Notes: generated by a model from the sequence alone, not told the origin. A stretch of DNA of 64,000 bases from Termitomyces sp. T153 (GCA_018296165.2 JACKQL020000030.1:248001-312000); one strand, 5' to 3'. Shown: positions 1 through 12,228, counted from the first letter of the stretch. Made by a program: numbers and translations.

Positions 1-1032
1 GAAGATACAAGAAAGGCAATACTCGAGTTACCGAGGGAAATACATAGCAGGACGAGTGGTAACCGATATTGGCCGACTTTCGGGAAACCGCGGGTGAAGA
101 GCCTGAAACCATCGTCCAGAAGTTGTTACTGATTCATTGATGTTCTATTGTTGGCTGGGGCATCCGTTATTGTCAACTCGAATGGCTGGATCATGACTCC
201 GCGTCTCTTTGTCGAATCCTGAGTCAGTTTAGAGCAGCAATGCTCGTGCCTACCGTAAATGATTCTATATGACATAGAAGTTTTGAACAGAGTCAACGCC
301 TCAGGCCTCATTCTCAAATTTAAAGCCACCATTCATCCATGTTACGAAGTGTAAAACCATTGAAGTCACGCGAATTAAATGAAAATCAAGAGACCGAGAA
401 AAGGAAGATACAAAATCGCATATATTTAGTATTTAGTATCGGAAAGCAGGGGACAAGCCGTTATGAATCTAATGATTATCTGATTGGTCTAAATCTATCT
501 CAAACGAGTGATTTGAGGGTGGGACGGCCAGAATGATGGAGCACTGAGCAGATGAGTACTCGTATGGGAAAGGCACAGGCGATCTTTATGTAGGTACATA
601 GAAACATTAGGAAGATAAGTCTAATTTCTGATTTACCAAAAATCTCTCTGTCCTTCCGTCCTTGTGACCTGGAAAGTGACTTGAAATGCTATAGGGTATA
701 CGATGAAACCAGAAACAATTAAGAAATAGACCGGACCTTCGCTGTCTATAACATGCTACTTTATGTAGACCAATCCCTCGAAGATAACCTGAAAGCGATC
801 TATGGAAGAAGGACAATAAAGCCGTTGCTGGAGGATAGAGAACTTGATATTGATGACATCAACGGCCTGCCCTGTGGCACAACTGTGATCGAGAATAGCC
901 GATATCAGCTATCAGGATACAGGAGATATGATACTCTTACGACATGTAAGACTTTGGGATCCGTTTCCTAATATGGATGTGCTGTTAGGAGCACTGCTCC
1001 GATATATACGCAGTCCAGCCTATCAGGACAAT
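1..1032. other. Non-coding or unrecognised left edge
   Basis: No reading frame in this stretch resembles a protein family I recognise, and no intron-bearing gene could be assembled. Base composition is mixed with some CpG, so it does not look like the CpG-depleted repeats further right. It may hold the 3' flank of a gene outside the window and the 3' UTR of the minus-strand gene that ends at 1033. Confidence 0.4.
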
Positions 1033-1653
1033 TTATAAGAAGCATTCCCTATCAGTGGAACTCAACATACCTTTATTCTGCAGATACTTGTCCATCGCCG
1101 TGAATGCGAACCTCCTGATTTCTCTCTCAAGCAACCACACATCATCACAAGTGATTACACCACAGTCGTGTAGTGTACAAATGGCCTCGAGAAACCAAGT
1201 GCGCGAGCTGAACTCGGCAGGATGTATATCTGATCCGATCTTGGGTATAGCAACAGTGTTGAACATAGGCAATAGACTATCCTGCCCAACGACATCCTCA
1301 TATTGCCCAAGGAATCCCACATCAGCTAGACGAACGACAGCAACGACAAGAGGGGATGAAACGATATTCTTTGTCTCTGCTTCGAATCTCCAATGGTCAG
1401 CACCAGACGAAGGGTCATGATCGGACATGTTGCTGACGACATGAAAGAGAGTACCAGAGGAGCCTATGGGAGAGACGTTGGAATTTGGGACAAAGAACGT
1501 CCAGTTCCACGATGCGAGATCGCCTCGATATGTTAAGACGGCGTAGAGGCGATTGGCTTCGAGCTCTATGGTTTCATGCCAGACAGTGGTGGTGCCGTCA
1601 TCGGGCGGTGAATCAGAGGACTCCACTGTTGGTGTACTGGCGGTCGAAGACAT
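1033..1653 (-). CDS. Uncharacterised conserved Agaricomycete protein, about 206 aa
   Basis: A single-exon minus-strand frame with a TAA stop at 1033-1035. The sequence has the pattern I associate with a large, uncharacterised family of mushroom-forming fungi: an N-terminal segment with LYAVLTYRGD followed by WNWTFFVPN, a central LVVAVVRLADVGFLG block, and a C-terminal FLEAICTLHDCGVI segment followed by an acidic, arginine-rich helix. No signal peptide, membrane segment or catalytic motif is visible. I chose the ATG at 1653-1651; an in-frame ATG at 1764 would add 37 residues, but that stretch looks like 5' leader translated by chance. It is transcribed away from the kinase at 2250, so the two probably share an upstream region. 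Function is unknown; family assignment is from memory of the pattern only. Confidence 0.65.
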   Translation of the reverse strand: MSSTASTPTVESSDSPPDDGTTTVWHETIELEANRLYAVLTYRGDLASWNWTFFVPNSNVSPIGSSGTLFHVVSNMSDHDPSSGADHWRFEAETKNIVSSPLVVAVVRLADVGFLGQYEDVVGQDSLLPMFNTVAIPKIGSDIHPAEFSSRTWFLEAICTLHDCGVITCDDVWLLEREIRRFAFTAMDKYLQNKGMLSSTDRECFL

Positions 1654-2249
1654 GCACGAGACACTCCCTGCTGCTGTGACTGTTAGGAGTATTATCTGGA
1701 TCGACGATGTCCATGCTGGGTGAGGCCTCGGCAAGTCCCGTGATCCCAACGAGCCTGGTGACAATTGAATCGCGGGAGAACCGTGGGCGACAAGTTGACT
1801 CTTTGATCCTCGTCAGTTTCTTCTCACAACCCTTGCTTCTCACAAAAACGGACAATATGCCAATATACGTGTGTGTAACTCCAGATGGTGCGTGACCCAG
1901 CTTCAGGCCGGCCATTCAGCCAGGCCAGGCTTGCTATAACGAGCCTCTATTTGTGGACCCACACCATCAAATATTCCTCAATAATGGGTGCCAGAAGATT
2001 TCGCTTTTACGGAATATACTTAACGGCCGTTGTAACGGTTTCTCTCTTTCAATCATCATTTTACAGGTTACTTTGGCGATTCGAATTCGGTTTGGAATTT
2101 GTTGTAGTCGAAAGTATTACGCGTTTCTTGAGGTCGACTTTTTGTAGGCTTCACCCCTCGAACAAACAAACACTACCGTTGAAAACTCACAAAAGCGGTC
2201 CGTCTGTTTGTTCTTCTAAGAGCCTTCTACAAGTGTTGGGATTCGGACC
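1654..2249. promoter_or_regulatory. Shared divergent intergenic region
   Basis: About 600 bp separate the start codons of two divergently transcribed genes. The right half is T-rich and ends in a CAAACAAACA-type stretch and pyrimidine runs just before the kinase ATG, as is common in basidiomycete promoters. An open frame at 1885-2271 is not convincing as a gene. No specific operator could be identified. Confidence 0.4.
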
Positions 2250-3718
2250 ATGTTTCTTCGTTACACGATGAACTTACTCAAGATCTTTCAATCTACATTG
2301 CGTCGCGCCACCTCTCCATCTCATTCTCGAGTCGGAGTTCCTCGTCTTTTTCCAATCACTGGCTTTCGAAATATTCCGCCTTCAGAGGTGGTCAAGGACT
2401 CCGAGGAGCGTTGGGATTGGTACACGCCCCAGTCGTTCTATCCCGTTCGAATCGGTGATGTCATTCATTCCAACTACCAAGTTCTCTACAAGGTCGGTTT
2501 CGGGACCACTTCTACACTTTGGATATGTCGGGATCTTCGGTTAGTTTTTTGTTGTCTCTCTTCCCTTCTAGGTTAAATCGATCGACTATTTTTAGTTCCA
2601 ACGCATACGTTTGTATGAAGTCTATGGTCTGCGACTATTCCTCTGTTGGACGGGAGATTGAGGCGTACCGACTTATTTCTGAAGCTGTAGAGACCAGTAG
2701 GCTGGTAGGACAACGTTTCGTCCGGCAAGCATTGGATCATTTTGAAATCCAAATCGAGGACCGCCGCTACCATTTCCTCATACATGAACCTCTCGGCCTC
2801 ACTGTACATATGCTTGCTCATGATGTGGAGGACGGCGTTCTTTCCATTCTTTCCGTTAAATTTTTCGCTCGAGATGTGCTGAGGGCTCTGGAATTCATCC
2901 ACAGTGCCCATATTGTCCACGCAGGTGATATCCTCTTATCTTCATGTCTCTGTCCCCTAATCTGTTCCTGATTCTAGACGTACAAGCAAAAAATGTTATC
3001 CTTCGGATAGCTGACAAATCAGTCCTCAAAGCAGGTGAGGAAAGTGAAATCGAACATCCTAGCGCCAGGAAAATCACCGAACAAGCTGCCGTTTTCGAAA
3101 CACGACCCTATACCGGATCTGTGAAGCCTTGGATAGGAGACTCTGTCGTTCTATGTGATTTTGGCGAAGCGCGGACGGGGAAGGAGTTTTATACGGGGCT
3201 CGCCCAACCGCCCCCTCTACGAGCGCCCGAAGTCTCTTTTGGTATTCCATGGGGAACACCGGTGGACATCTGGAGTCTTGGATGCACAGTTCGTCTTATC
3301 AATGTTTCTTCTTTGTTTATTGCCTAATTGGATGGTTTAGATATGGAACTTGATGTTCAGTAACCACCTCTTCCCAAGAGACAATTCCAGACCAACTGAT
3401 GACAAACCAACTGTTGACAAAGACCAGCTTGCTTGGATGATTGCTCTACTCGGACCTCCTCCTCGACAGCTCATTGATGAAGCAGATTCGCATGTGCTCG
3501 AATTTTTCAACGAGGATGGATCGCCTAAAGTGGAGATTCCAAACGAGACTCTTGAATCATTCTTGGCATCATCTTTGGATAGAGTTGGGAAGACCATGAC
3601 ACCTCAAGAGTCAGAAATATTTCTCGCTTTCATTAGAAGAACGGTGACATGGACGCAAGCAACACGAGCCTCTGCTTCCGAATTGCTCCATGATCCTTGG
3701 GTCACTTCCAGCCAATGA
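2250..3718 (+). CDS. SRPK-like serine/threonine protein kinase (4 exons, 435 aa)
   Basis: Exons 2250-2539, 2596-2924, 2978-3288 and 3341-3718 join in frame (1308 nt), with GT-AG introns of 52-56 nt. Kinase landmarks follow in order: Gly-rich loop VGFGTTST (residues 82-89), ATP-binding Lys105 in YVCMK, catalytic loop H-A-D207 with Asn212, DFG at 267-269, and APE ending at Glu291. The large insert between the catalytic loop and DFG, the HxD form of the catalytic loop and the WDWYTPQSFYPVRIGD start (residues 56-71) are typical of fungal SRPK-type kinases, which phosphorylate Ser/Arg-rich proteins. All catalytic residues are present, so the enzyme is probably active. The N-terminal 45 residues are basic and Ser/Arg-rich and could be a mitochondrial presequence or just a disordered tail. 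In Agaricomycetes this family is highly expanded, and this copy is short because it lacks a large spacer domain. Confidence 0.85.
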
Positions 3719-4462
3719 ATTATCCCTTGATTGGGCAGCCAGGTGGCGAGTCTCTGTGGTACAATAAAAATGCTCTAATTATGGTACATTAAATAGGTTA
3801 CTATACTTCATCTTTGATTAACCTTAAGCGCATAGATTATCAATACCATGAAACATTGAAAACCTTCTCAATTTGTAACATCACCTGTAACATGGATGAT
3901 CACACAGTTACCATAGCACAACTAGAGTGACCGGCTTCACTGCACTGTATGAAATGGGAGATGATTGACCTCCGGGATGTCCCTTTCCACGGATTTTAGA
4001 CATATTACCGACACATCTCAACCAGATAAACTGAAATCAGCATGTAGGCTCAGTGTTCAAGGTACTACTAGATAACAAATAGAATACAGCTTGATTCAGG
4101 TGAAATCATAGGTTGCTGTGATTTGACTGTGCCCTGTATCCCCTGCTACATACCCGGCTCAAAATCAAATTTCCTCAGTTCACTCAAAGGTAACTAAGAT
4201 ATCATCCATCGCTGATCATAGAGTTCGACGGTTCTGAACCATTGTCTCATTTGCTTGGGGCACATATTTAGACGTCTGAGGCATCTGTTCTGCTTGATAA
4301 CTTGTACCCCAAGAGATACATTCGGTTTTTACAATGTTACAATTCAGTTATCTACCTACGCCCCGTCACATGCTGGTAAGTGTTCCAGAAGTTTTTTGTG
4401 GCTGTGTAAGAATCTCGATAGATTTTGAATGAGCTATGGTCCGTGCCTGCTTGTAGCTCTTG
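3719..4462. other. Intergenic, no gene seen
   Basis: A T/A-rich stretch downstream of the kinase with a TACAATAAAAA poly(A)-type signal near 3760. No coding frame or RNA gene is visible. Its right end (TTGTAGCTCTTGCTAAG, 4451-4467) is the left flank of a solo LTR and resembles a paralogous sequence near 6515-6530. Confidence 0.5.
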
Positions 4463-4467
4463 CTAAG

Positions 4468-5516
4468 TGTCACGACCCCCTTGATTCCCTGGCTCACTTC
4501 TCCTGAACAACCTCCCCAGAACATCCCAAACACCCGAGCCCGCCATCAACCCCATCTAATTTGCATAAAGAGCCTTCGTCCCTCCCCTCTCCTGTTAGGG
4601 TGGAACCTCCGAACTCCGCACCTGTTCCACACTCACCCAAGACCCCCGGCGGCGCCCAACAAACCTTGTTCCAGCACCACCACCCTGCTGTCAGAGAATG
4701 AGTGGTATGATATACTGCATCACGTGTGTTTGGCTATGCCACCTCAAATATGTTTTCCTTTGTGCTTATCACACCTCAGTTTGTTTCACATTGATGTGCA
4801 CAATACTGGGGTGTGTGGTGTTACATTACTTACATTTCTACATATGCTCACCATTCCACCTAGCATATATTGGCTTTTACTGAGATGAGTAATACACAGT
4901 TTGTTCCACATTTACATGCACAATACTGAGCATATATTGGCTTTTACCTAGCCTACTTCAAACTATTATCTTTACCACACATCAACCTTTGACACCTGCT
5001 CTGGTCTCAGAAAACATCCTAGACCCCAGAGGTACATCCTGTATCCCTGTCCCACACCCCAAACCACTCCAAGACCTGAACACCTTCTTATAAATACTGT
5101 AGTCAGTACCCTAGTCTTGATATTGCCTTAAGCACACATATGTTTCCCAACCTTTAGTTTGCCAGCACTATCTGTTTCCTGGCCTTGTCCATTTCCCAGC
5201 ACTTATCTCTAACTATGCCTATAACTCTGAAATCTAATCCAATTGTTTACCTAACTCCAACAAAACTCCAGCTCAACTCCTAAGTCCTCTAACCTCCATC
5301 TATCTCTGGGCTTAGCATTATCACCAGCCCCAAACTTCCAGAATGTCCCATTCAACTCTTAAATTCCTATTTCTGCCACCTCCAAACTTCTAGATTGTCC
5401 ATTCAACCCCCATCTAACCCTGACACTCTGTAAGTTGTCTTAGTCATCATAGTTTACCAACTAGTGGGTTTCTTGCTTTACAGTGAGAGAGCCTCCTGAA
5501 TCAGCTGGACCTAACA
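4468..5516 (+). repeat. Solo LTR of a TGTCA...A(C)A-type Ty3 family (D0), with TSD CTAAG
   Basis: The 1049-bp unit begins TGTCACGACC and ends CCTAACA, and is flanked on both sides by CTAAG (4463-4467 and 5517-5521). Inside, at about 5090-5135, TATAAATACTGTAGTCAG followed by CTAGTCTTGATATTGCC matches the TATA/leader block of three other LTRs in the window (18888, 20226, 48561). No internal gag or pol adjoins it, so it is a solo LTR. A paralogous unoccupied-like site lies near 6515-6560. The first 250 bp keep several CpGs while the rest has almost none. Confidence 0.75.
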
Positions 5517-7379
5517 CTAAGACCCAGACCCAACCTCACTTTATTTGGTTAGGTCTTCAATATTTGAATTCAATGCTGAAATCCAGACCCAACCTCACTT
5601 TGTTCAGTCAGGTCTTTGTATTTTGTTAACTCAATGCTGGAATCCTCACCCAGCCTCACTTTTTCCACTTGGGTCTTTGATTTTTATTTGTAAGAGTTCC
5701 TCACTGAAACAAACAAGATTGTCAGATAAATGGAGCTTTTCCACTTATCTCTCTTAGCATGCCAACTTGGGTCCATCCTTGTTCTTCTGATGAATGTGCT
5801 TGTAGTGCTGTCACTGTTCATAAATGTAAGCCTTTACTATAAGTATTCCAATATTTTTAATTTGATTCTTTCATGAAGTAACATGAGGAGTGGTGATCTT
5901 GCTTGAACAATGTCTTTTCAATATTCTATCAGATCAAGATTTTTTATTATACATCACTCATCTGTCTCCTTCAACTTATTATATCTGACATATGAGCATC
6001 TAAGTTTCTCATTGACTTCATCTGTTTTACATGTGCTATATTACTGTAATTGAACTTTCTGCCTTTTCAAGCTGGTTCCATCCCAGGAAATCCATCATCC
6101 TTTTCCAGAAAATGTAGTGATGTAGTCAAATATCCTTCTCAGAATGTGCTTAAGCTCTATGTCTTTGTTTCAACTGCACCTTTGAGAAAAATAATAGGAA
6201 TGGGTCATGATCAATTATGTTTCCCTACTTCTCAGAATCTATTTGAGCTCTATTTATAAGGGAATATCATACAGGTGGTCAATCCATGCTCACTCAGGTT
6301 AGAACATGCTATGCAGTCTATTCACTTCCCAGTGTCCAGGCTGTCCAAGGATGGAGTTGAATTTTTGAAAGCCAGCCAACTTACATAACTTTACACAAGC
6401 ATTATATAAGGATTGATGGTACCCACTTCTTAAGATCCTTGTTGTCATATTATAGAGCACAGCCACTTTATCATATATATTATAGACAAGCTGTAGTCTG
6501 TGCTTTTGGCATGAACCTGTAGTTCTTGCTAAGGTCTAGATTCAACATCACTACATTCAGTTAGGTCTTTGTATTTTTCCAACTCAATGCTGAGATTCAG
6601 ACCAGACCTCACTAGATTTGGTTTCACCTTTGTATTTTGTCAAATCATGTCCTGCCAAGAACCAGCCCCATTCTCACTTTGTCTACTTGACTTGGGTCTT
6701 TGATTTTTCTTTGTAAGTTCCTCAACAAATTAATCAAGATTGTCAGATAGATGGAGCTTTCCCACTCATCTCTCTAAATTGTTCTTTTTTCCCACTTATC
6801 TCTAAAGTGTTCTTTCATCAATCAATGTGCTTATAGTCTGTCCTTGTTTATATTAGTAGATGTAATTCTTTACTATAATGTCAATTATATTTTTTTCAGT
6901 TAAAGAAAAGTTTAAGTATGCCATTATTTTTAACTTCATTCTTTCAGGAAGTAACATGAGAAGTGGTGATCATGTTCTAACAATCTCTTCAACCAGGTCT
7001 TTGATATTCTAACACAATCATGAAATCCAGACCAAACTTCATGTCACTTGGTTAGGTCTTCAATATTGTAACTCTTCCAAGTGATTATTACCAAGAGATC
7101 ATGTTTTATGTACTTGAAAACTTAGACTTATTGATGAATTCAAATCTCCTCCACCTTCCATCCTCTTGATTGTCATACACTTTGAAGAGCATGTTTGACA
7201 ATTTTATGACACAAAGATATACTAATGATGAAGAGATTAGGAAGTAGCTGAGTAATGAGATATCTATAACCTTATTTATGATATCACTCGATGGTCCTAA
7301 TACTTAGTAATCAGACCTTTGACTTGATTTCTTAAATAACATAAGAAGTGGTGGTGATGCTTTAATAATCCTTTTGTAA
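5517..7379 (+). repeat. AT-rich repeat block with about 62-66-bp tandem units (element F flank or LTR)
   Basis: A motif of about 62-66 bp containing AGACCCAACCTCACTT and then AGGTCTTTGTATTTTG recurs at about 5521, 5583 and 5647, again at about 6528, 6597 and 6660, and in part near 7000-7075. The larger stretches 5517-5960 and 6528-7010 align to each other, including a shared AAGATTGTCAGATA...TGGAGCTTT segment. A short AAGTAACATGAG-AGTGGTGAT motif recurs near 5876, 6952 and 7335. CpG is almost absent. These could be the two ends of an old LTR or a tandem array beside the gag relic that follows; no coding sequence is evident. Confidence 0.5.
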
Positions 7380-8165
7380 TACTCTATCTGATATCAAGAA
7401 ACAACAGAAGCTCAAACAATTTAAGCAAGGAAAGCTGAGGGTTTGAAACCATATGCTATGGAACTAAAGAATATGTATCAAATCATGGATTATGCCTCAA
7501 AATGGGAAAAGGTACATGAACTGTGGAATGGATTGTAACCTTGCATTCAGCAAAAGCTATTTGATAACCAGTTTGACCTGGAGTGATTGGAGTGGGCAAA
7601 ATTGTCAACACCACTGAGGTGTACAAGATTGCTTGTGAAATAGAAATTGGAGATTCAGGATTGTATGGGGAAAACTCTATGCATAAAGGACATCAATTCA
7701 AGAGTGAAGGTGATAAAACTAATCACAGGGAAACTTATGCAAAGGATCATGTTTGTGCACCAAAAATACCATAGCAATGACTCAAAGAAGAGTGGAAAAC
7801 CTGAAATCGATGATTCTAAGCATGGCAGAAAACATGAAAAGCCAAGAAATAAAAATTACCACCAAAGAGTCAACAAGCTTAGGTCCAACTGACTTATCAA
7901 TTCTAAAGCTGCTAGATACTGAGAAGGTCAGTGCTTTGGATATGGAGAAATGGGGCACCTGTCAAGCAATTGCCTGGACAATGACAAAGTAAGCTCTTCT
8001 GGGTCAGGACCTCCTGGTGTCAGAAGCAATCACATAAATTTTGACCTCAATAAGATCAAGGAGAATTTGGGCCTCAAGAAACCACATCCAGATTGCTACC
8101 ATCATGTTCAGGGACATAACCATCCAAAAATGTCCCTGAGGTCAAAATTACTGGATGTGATGTAG
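7380..8165 (+). pseudogene. Broken Ty3-type gag with CCHC zinc knuckle (element F)
   Basis: The nucleocapsid part of a retrotransposon gag survives in shifted frames. From 7380 the text reads LKQFKQGKL, then FDNQFDL and LEWAKLS-like segments typical of the Ty3 gag capsid domain. Near 7925-7990 a zinc knuckle reads CFGYGEMGHLSSNC (C-x2-x-C-like spacing degraded, with GH and C retained). Several frameshifts and stops break the frame and no full-length protein is possible. Pol does not follow in register, because the sequence from about 8170 belongs to another element on the other strand. Confidence 0.55.
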
Positions 8166-9600
8166 GATCCCCAAGAAACATGAGGAGCCACATATACATG
8201 GAAAACTCTGCTTTATTGAGCATGCTATCCACATAGTAAATGGGGATTGGATGAGAGAAGGGGCAAGTGATGAGGTTGTGTCATTGCACATCCAGCATCT
8301 AGAAAGAGGCCAGTTGCTCTGCTATCTAGCAGGGCAAAAATGCTCTGGATCTTCTGGGTCTGTCATCTTGATATCCACTTGTTGCTTTAAGGAGTTGGCA
8401 GAAGGGAAGCAACAACATAATGATAGGAGAGATGGTGTCCTCAAGCATGAGTCTGAGAGTGTGCACAAGGAAGCATGTTGCCAGTGGAGACTTTCACTGG
8501 AGGGGTGGTTTTGTATGTCTAAGGGGGGACTTATCATTTTGGTCATAGCATCAAGACTTGCAACAGATATATTTGATTCTTTGACAAGGGGCAAAATGAT
8601 TGGTACTTGGCAGCAGGAGCATACATGTCACTTGCTGCCTTTCTAAAAATCCTCCTCTCACTCAACAGGCACAACCTCCAACTCTTCTGCAAGCTCAGCT
8701 GAGGGAGCAACTGCAGAAGTATTGGCATTGGGGGAGAGGGCTCCTGCTGCATCCTAAACCACCAGGAGTTGGACCAGCAGTTCCTTTTGCTCAGATGAGG
8801 AGAGATAGTGCACCTCTAATTCTTGGGGACAGTAATGGGAAAAGTGGCCAGCCAGTGTCAGCAAAGCAGGAGAGTGGAGGATCACTGCTTGGAGGCATCA
8901 ATGTCCATGGGGACTTGCTGAGCTAGGGGATGTGTGGGAGGAGGAGGATGAAATGGAGTGACATGGAATAGGACAGGTAGGAATGAACCTGCTCATAAGG
9001 CAGCTAGAAGGCAGAAGGCAGTTGAGGGATGCTGTGTGACCACAGTTCATGCTTCAGCTCCATCAACTGCCACTGCATGCCACCTTGTACCAGGTGTCAA
9101 TGCATTTGTCATCAGGGTGCCCTTCAGCCATGCTATTGATACAATCCATAAGAGAAGGGTGAAGTCCAATCATGGAAGGTGAGGCAGAGCTGCAGGCCAT
9201 CCAGACATCCAGCCTGCTTGACAAATGCATGGAACAAGTTGATATACTCATCTAGGGATTGCTTCTCTTGACTGTACTGGCCTCAGTCTCAAATGGCAAG
9301 AGCTGCAGTCTTTGGCAGGGTCAAGGGGGAAGAACTCAGCTTGGAAATCCTTCTCAAACTCCATCCAGTCCTTGAAACTGTTCACTCTTCCAGGGTGCTG
9401 GAAGACCTGCAATGCATATGTGAAAGCTCAAGTGGTCTTCATAGTGGAGAGGACCCAGAAAATCTTCAGGGAAAATGCTTCACCACTCAGCTGAATATAA
9501 GTAACACAGGACTGGAGAAAATGTTTCCCAGCCTTATGGTCCCCATTGAATATGTCAGGGAGTGCAGGGTGGGGAAGCTTTGAGTGGAGAGCTGAAAAGT
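8166..9600 (-). pseudogene. Degenerate gag fragment of the A/C chromovirus family
   Basis: Read on the minus strand from about 9560, the sequence gives LPDIFNGDH and FLQSCVTYIQLS-like text, then a LDEYINLF-like block near 9250 and WIVSIAWLKGTL near 9130. These parallel the gag of element A (41497 to 40700: PDAYNGACS, FLQSCLTYIHLS, LDEYIDLFQALV). Multiple frameshifts and stops interrupt it, and CpG is nearly absent. The left part (8166-8900) is too decayed to assign with confidence. Confidence 0.5.
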
Positions 9601-10650
9601 CCAAGCTAGGCAGGCAATTTAGTCAGTTTAATATATTACAAGCTTGTAATTACAAGCAAATGACAATATATTATAGCCTCTGGCTTACAAGCAACTAAGA
9701 ATTCTGCCTATTGGCAGAATTGAACATAGGCCCTGAAGCACAAAAATAGAATTTTCCAACAGCCATACCCACTTTCAGAGGCTTTTGATAGATCAGGCCA
9801 TCCTCTAACTTAGAAGCCTGAATATATTTGCACTTTGCTTCTGGTAAGAGGTAAGTAATATATTATCCTGGCAATGTCTAGTGAGCTAGTTGCTGAAAAA
9901 ACCTTTCTGCAGCTGCTCCTTAGTGGTTTGACATAATGCAGCAAGTTCAGCAGTGTGGAAGGTAAGGTAGGCTTGGGTAAGTTGTAAGTGTATTGCTAGA
10001 GTCAACAAATGACTGTAGTCAGTGTGAATAGTCAGATGTAAGACCCATTTTTACAAACATAAATTTACTTGATGTTGTCTGAGCCTGTGCTGAGAGCTGT
10101 AAGCAAATTTGTAAGCAAGTTCAAAGTACAATCAAACATACCATTCGAAAGCCTGCAAATGACCTCATCATTCAGCCTCCATTAGAAATCCATTAGGTAT
10201 GTCATTTGTCAGCTACCACTACTAACCTGCAATGGAATTTACAAATAGCAACTATGTTCAAGCTATCCCCCTGAAAGCTGGGGCCTGGGTTGCTGGCTTT
10301 GGATTCCAGCATTCTGAGCTGGGCCAAATCCCTCACCAGGCCATCTCCCTTTGGCTTGGCCTGGCCTGGCTGACAGCTTGAAGCTAGGCCGAGCACAATC
10401 ACTAAATGCCAGACATCGTGCATCATCCAGTTTGACACTTATGGAATGGATCTTAATGCATATGTATTTGATAACTAGCGACCTTGAACTGGACCTTGAC
10501 ATTTGTGTGGTTATTCAAACATAATAAGTTCCCCATCAGTATCCTTTTGACATACATAGTTTATTTGACTAGAACGACTCTAACACTCAAATCAGTGGAC
10601 AACCATAATGCCTTCCAGCTGAATCGGACGGAGCGGAGGGGAAAATGGAG
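9601..10650. other. Degenerate non-coding stretch
   Basis: No gene is visible. The region is CpG-poor and AT-rich at the left, with a perfect palindrome TTACAAGCTTGTAA near 9639-9652, and has a GGCCTGGC-rich patch near 10290-10400. It probably consists of old transposon sequence grading into unique DNA by about 10560, where CpG dinucleotides return. Confidence 0.4.
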
Positions 10651-12228
10651 GTAGCGCTCACTTATTTGCTTGCTTGCTTGTTTACGAGAACACGAACGGA
10701 GCGGAGTGAGGAGTCTGCGTCCGCGGCACGTGGCACGGCACGGCGAAGCTAATCATAAGTCGCAGGTGCCGCTGGATTCAACGGAGGATACATATTCTGA
10801 AGTCGCGACGGGTGCCACGCGCTCGAGTCGATATGACACTGAATCCGAATTTGAGATCTGGATTTGAATTTGAAAATTCGAAAGGATCCTCACGATGCCT
10901 GAGACAGAAATAAAAGAGGACACTAGTATGTATATGGACGCGCCGCAGGCGCGCGGCATACAAGGCTCGCGCCTCGAGATGGAGAACCCGCTAGATACAT
11001 ATATACATATTGTGTACACCGTCATAGCGGACCACGTTCATCGTTGGCTGGTTTATGCGACACAGGGTCGGTCGAGGGGTCGATGGTACCTGGCAGTCAG
11101 AGGACGGAGAAATAAGGTGCAAGAAGCAAGAGGCAGAGCTTGAGGTAAGTTATTACACATCACAATCAATCAATCAGTATCATGCTTATTTACTTTATGC
11201 CAGTTTATGCCATGATGGTCGAGAAGAAAGCAGGAACTGGAGATCGATCGAGAACAAGCACGAGAACAAGGACAAGGATGAAATTGAAAGTGAAAGCGAA
11301 AGGAAAGCACAATGGCGACGGAGCGGGATAAGAGCGGGATATGGATGTGGATGTGAAAGTGGAAGTTGATCAGTCGTTGTCAAGGTGTTCGTTGTAGCCC
11401 GTACATGTATACGCACACATACTCGACGTTTCGCCGAGAAAGTCGAAGGGCTCAGGTTCACAAGATGACCGACCGTACGTGCCGTCCCGTGCCGTGCTCA
11501 GGAATCAAGGATCAAGAAATGTCGTCATGGCGGCATATGGAACAAGGCTTCTAGTGGGGGCACGCTGGATGACGTGCACGCTGCACGCTGTTCAGGCTTG
11601 AAGTGGGAATTGACACCGTGACAGCAGACTTGTATCAAAGGTGGCTGGCGCACAGGACAACGGTTCGGAAGAACAAGGCACAGATTTGATTTCTGAAGGC
11701 TGCAGAAGACAAGGGTGATTAATCACTTGTTAATCACATCAGGACATCAGTATATGTATGCCGCGATGACAGTAGCAATGAGAAGTTGGGCGAAAACAAA
11801 AGTGAGAGCTAGGGCTTTCCCGCACCCGACAGGTTGTCCTCGGCACCGTTTTCCCGTTCCCAGCATGTTGTCTTTCGTTCAGAGTATGTATAGCGGTTTA
11901 TGGGCGTCGAGTGTGGTCGTCCATTCATTCATGCATCCGAATTAGCCTGTCATGATCCATTCATATGACCAGAACGAGTGCCAACAATACCCGCCTGAAA
12001 GCGTGAATGTACTATGTCTGGATCCATCAAGCAGCGCCTCGTGGGGCGCGCGGTCCGATCGCGCGTAATTAATTTTCCTGACCCTTAGGTAAGCACTATA
12101 TGTTCCCTCTAGACTGAACGATTGTGTTGCGGTTGAAACTAACGTACTTGCTGCTGCTCTCTTTTTTTGTTCTTTCTCTTCTTTCTTTCCCTTTCCCTTC
12201 TTTTTCTGAGGTAGCAACAACGGTCAAA
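10651..12228. promoter_or_regulatory. Unique, CpG-normal upstream region of the 1320-aa gene
   Basis: CpG frequency jumps here relative to the repeats on the left. It contains a TTGCTTGCTTGCTTG run (about 10667-10681), GA-rich stretches around 11220-11340 and short open frames with no recognisable product. The last 80 bp before 12229 are a strong polypyrimidine tract typical of a basidiomycete core promoter/5' leader. No RNA gene was recognised. A small unannotated gene in 10.7-11.6 kb cannot be excluded. Confidence 0.45.

Noticed and set aside
1654..1764. Longer N-terminus for the minus-strand gene
   Set aside because: The added residues do not resemble the family, which starts close to the WHETIELEANRLY block.
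10651..11560. Protein-coding gene in the CpG-normal region left of the 1320-aa gene
   Set aside because: Frames are short, simple-sequence-like and overlap on both strands; no splice-linked domain emerged.
12124..12228. In-frame upstream ATG giving a hydrophobic leader to the 1320-aa protein
   Set aside because: The codons come from a polypyrimidine promoter/leader tract, and the ATG at 12229 has a better context. The signal-peptide look is a by-product of CTT/TTC runs.
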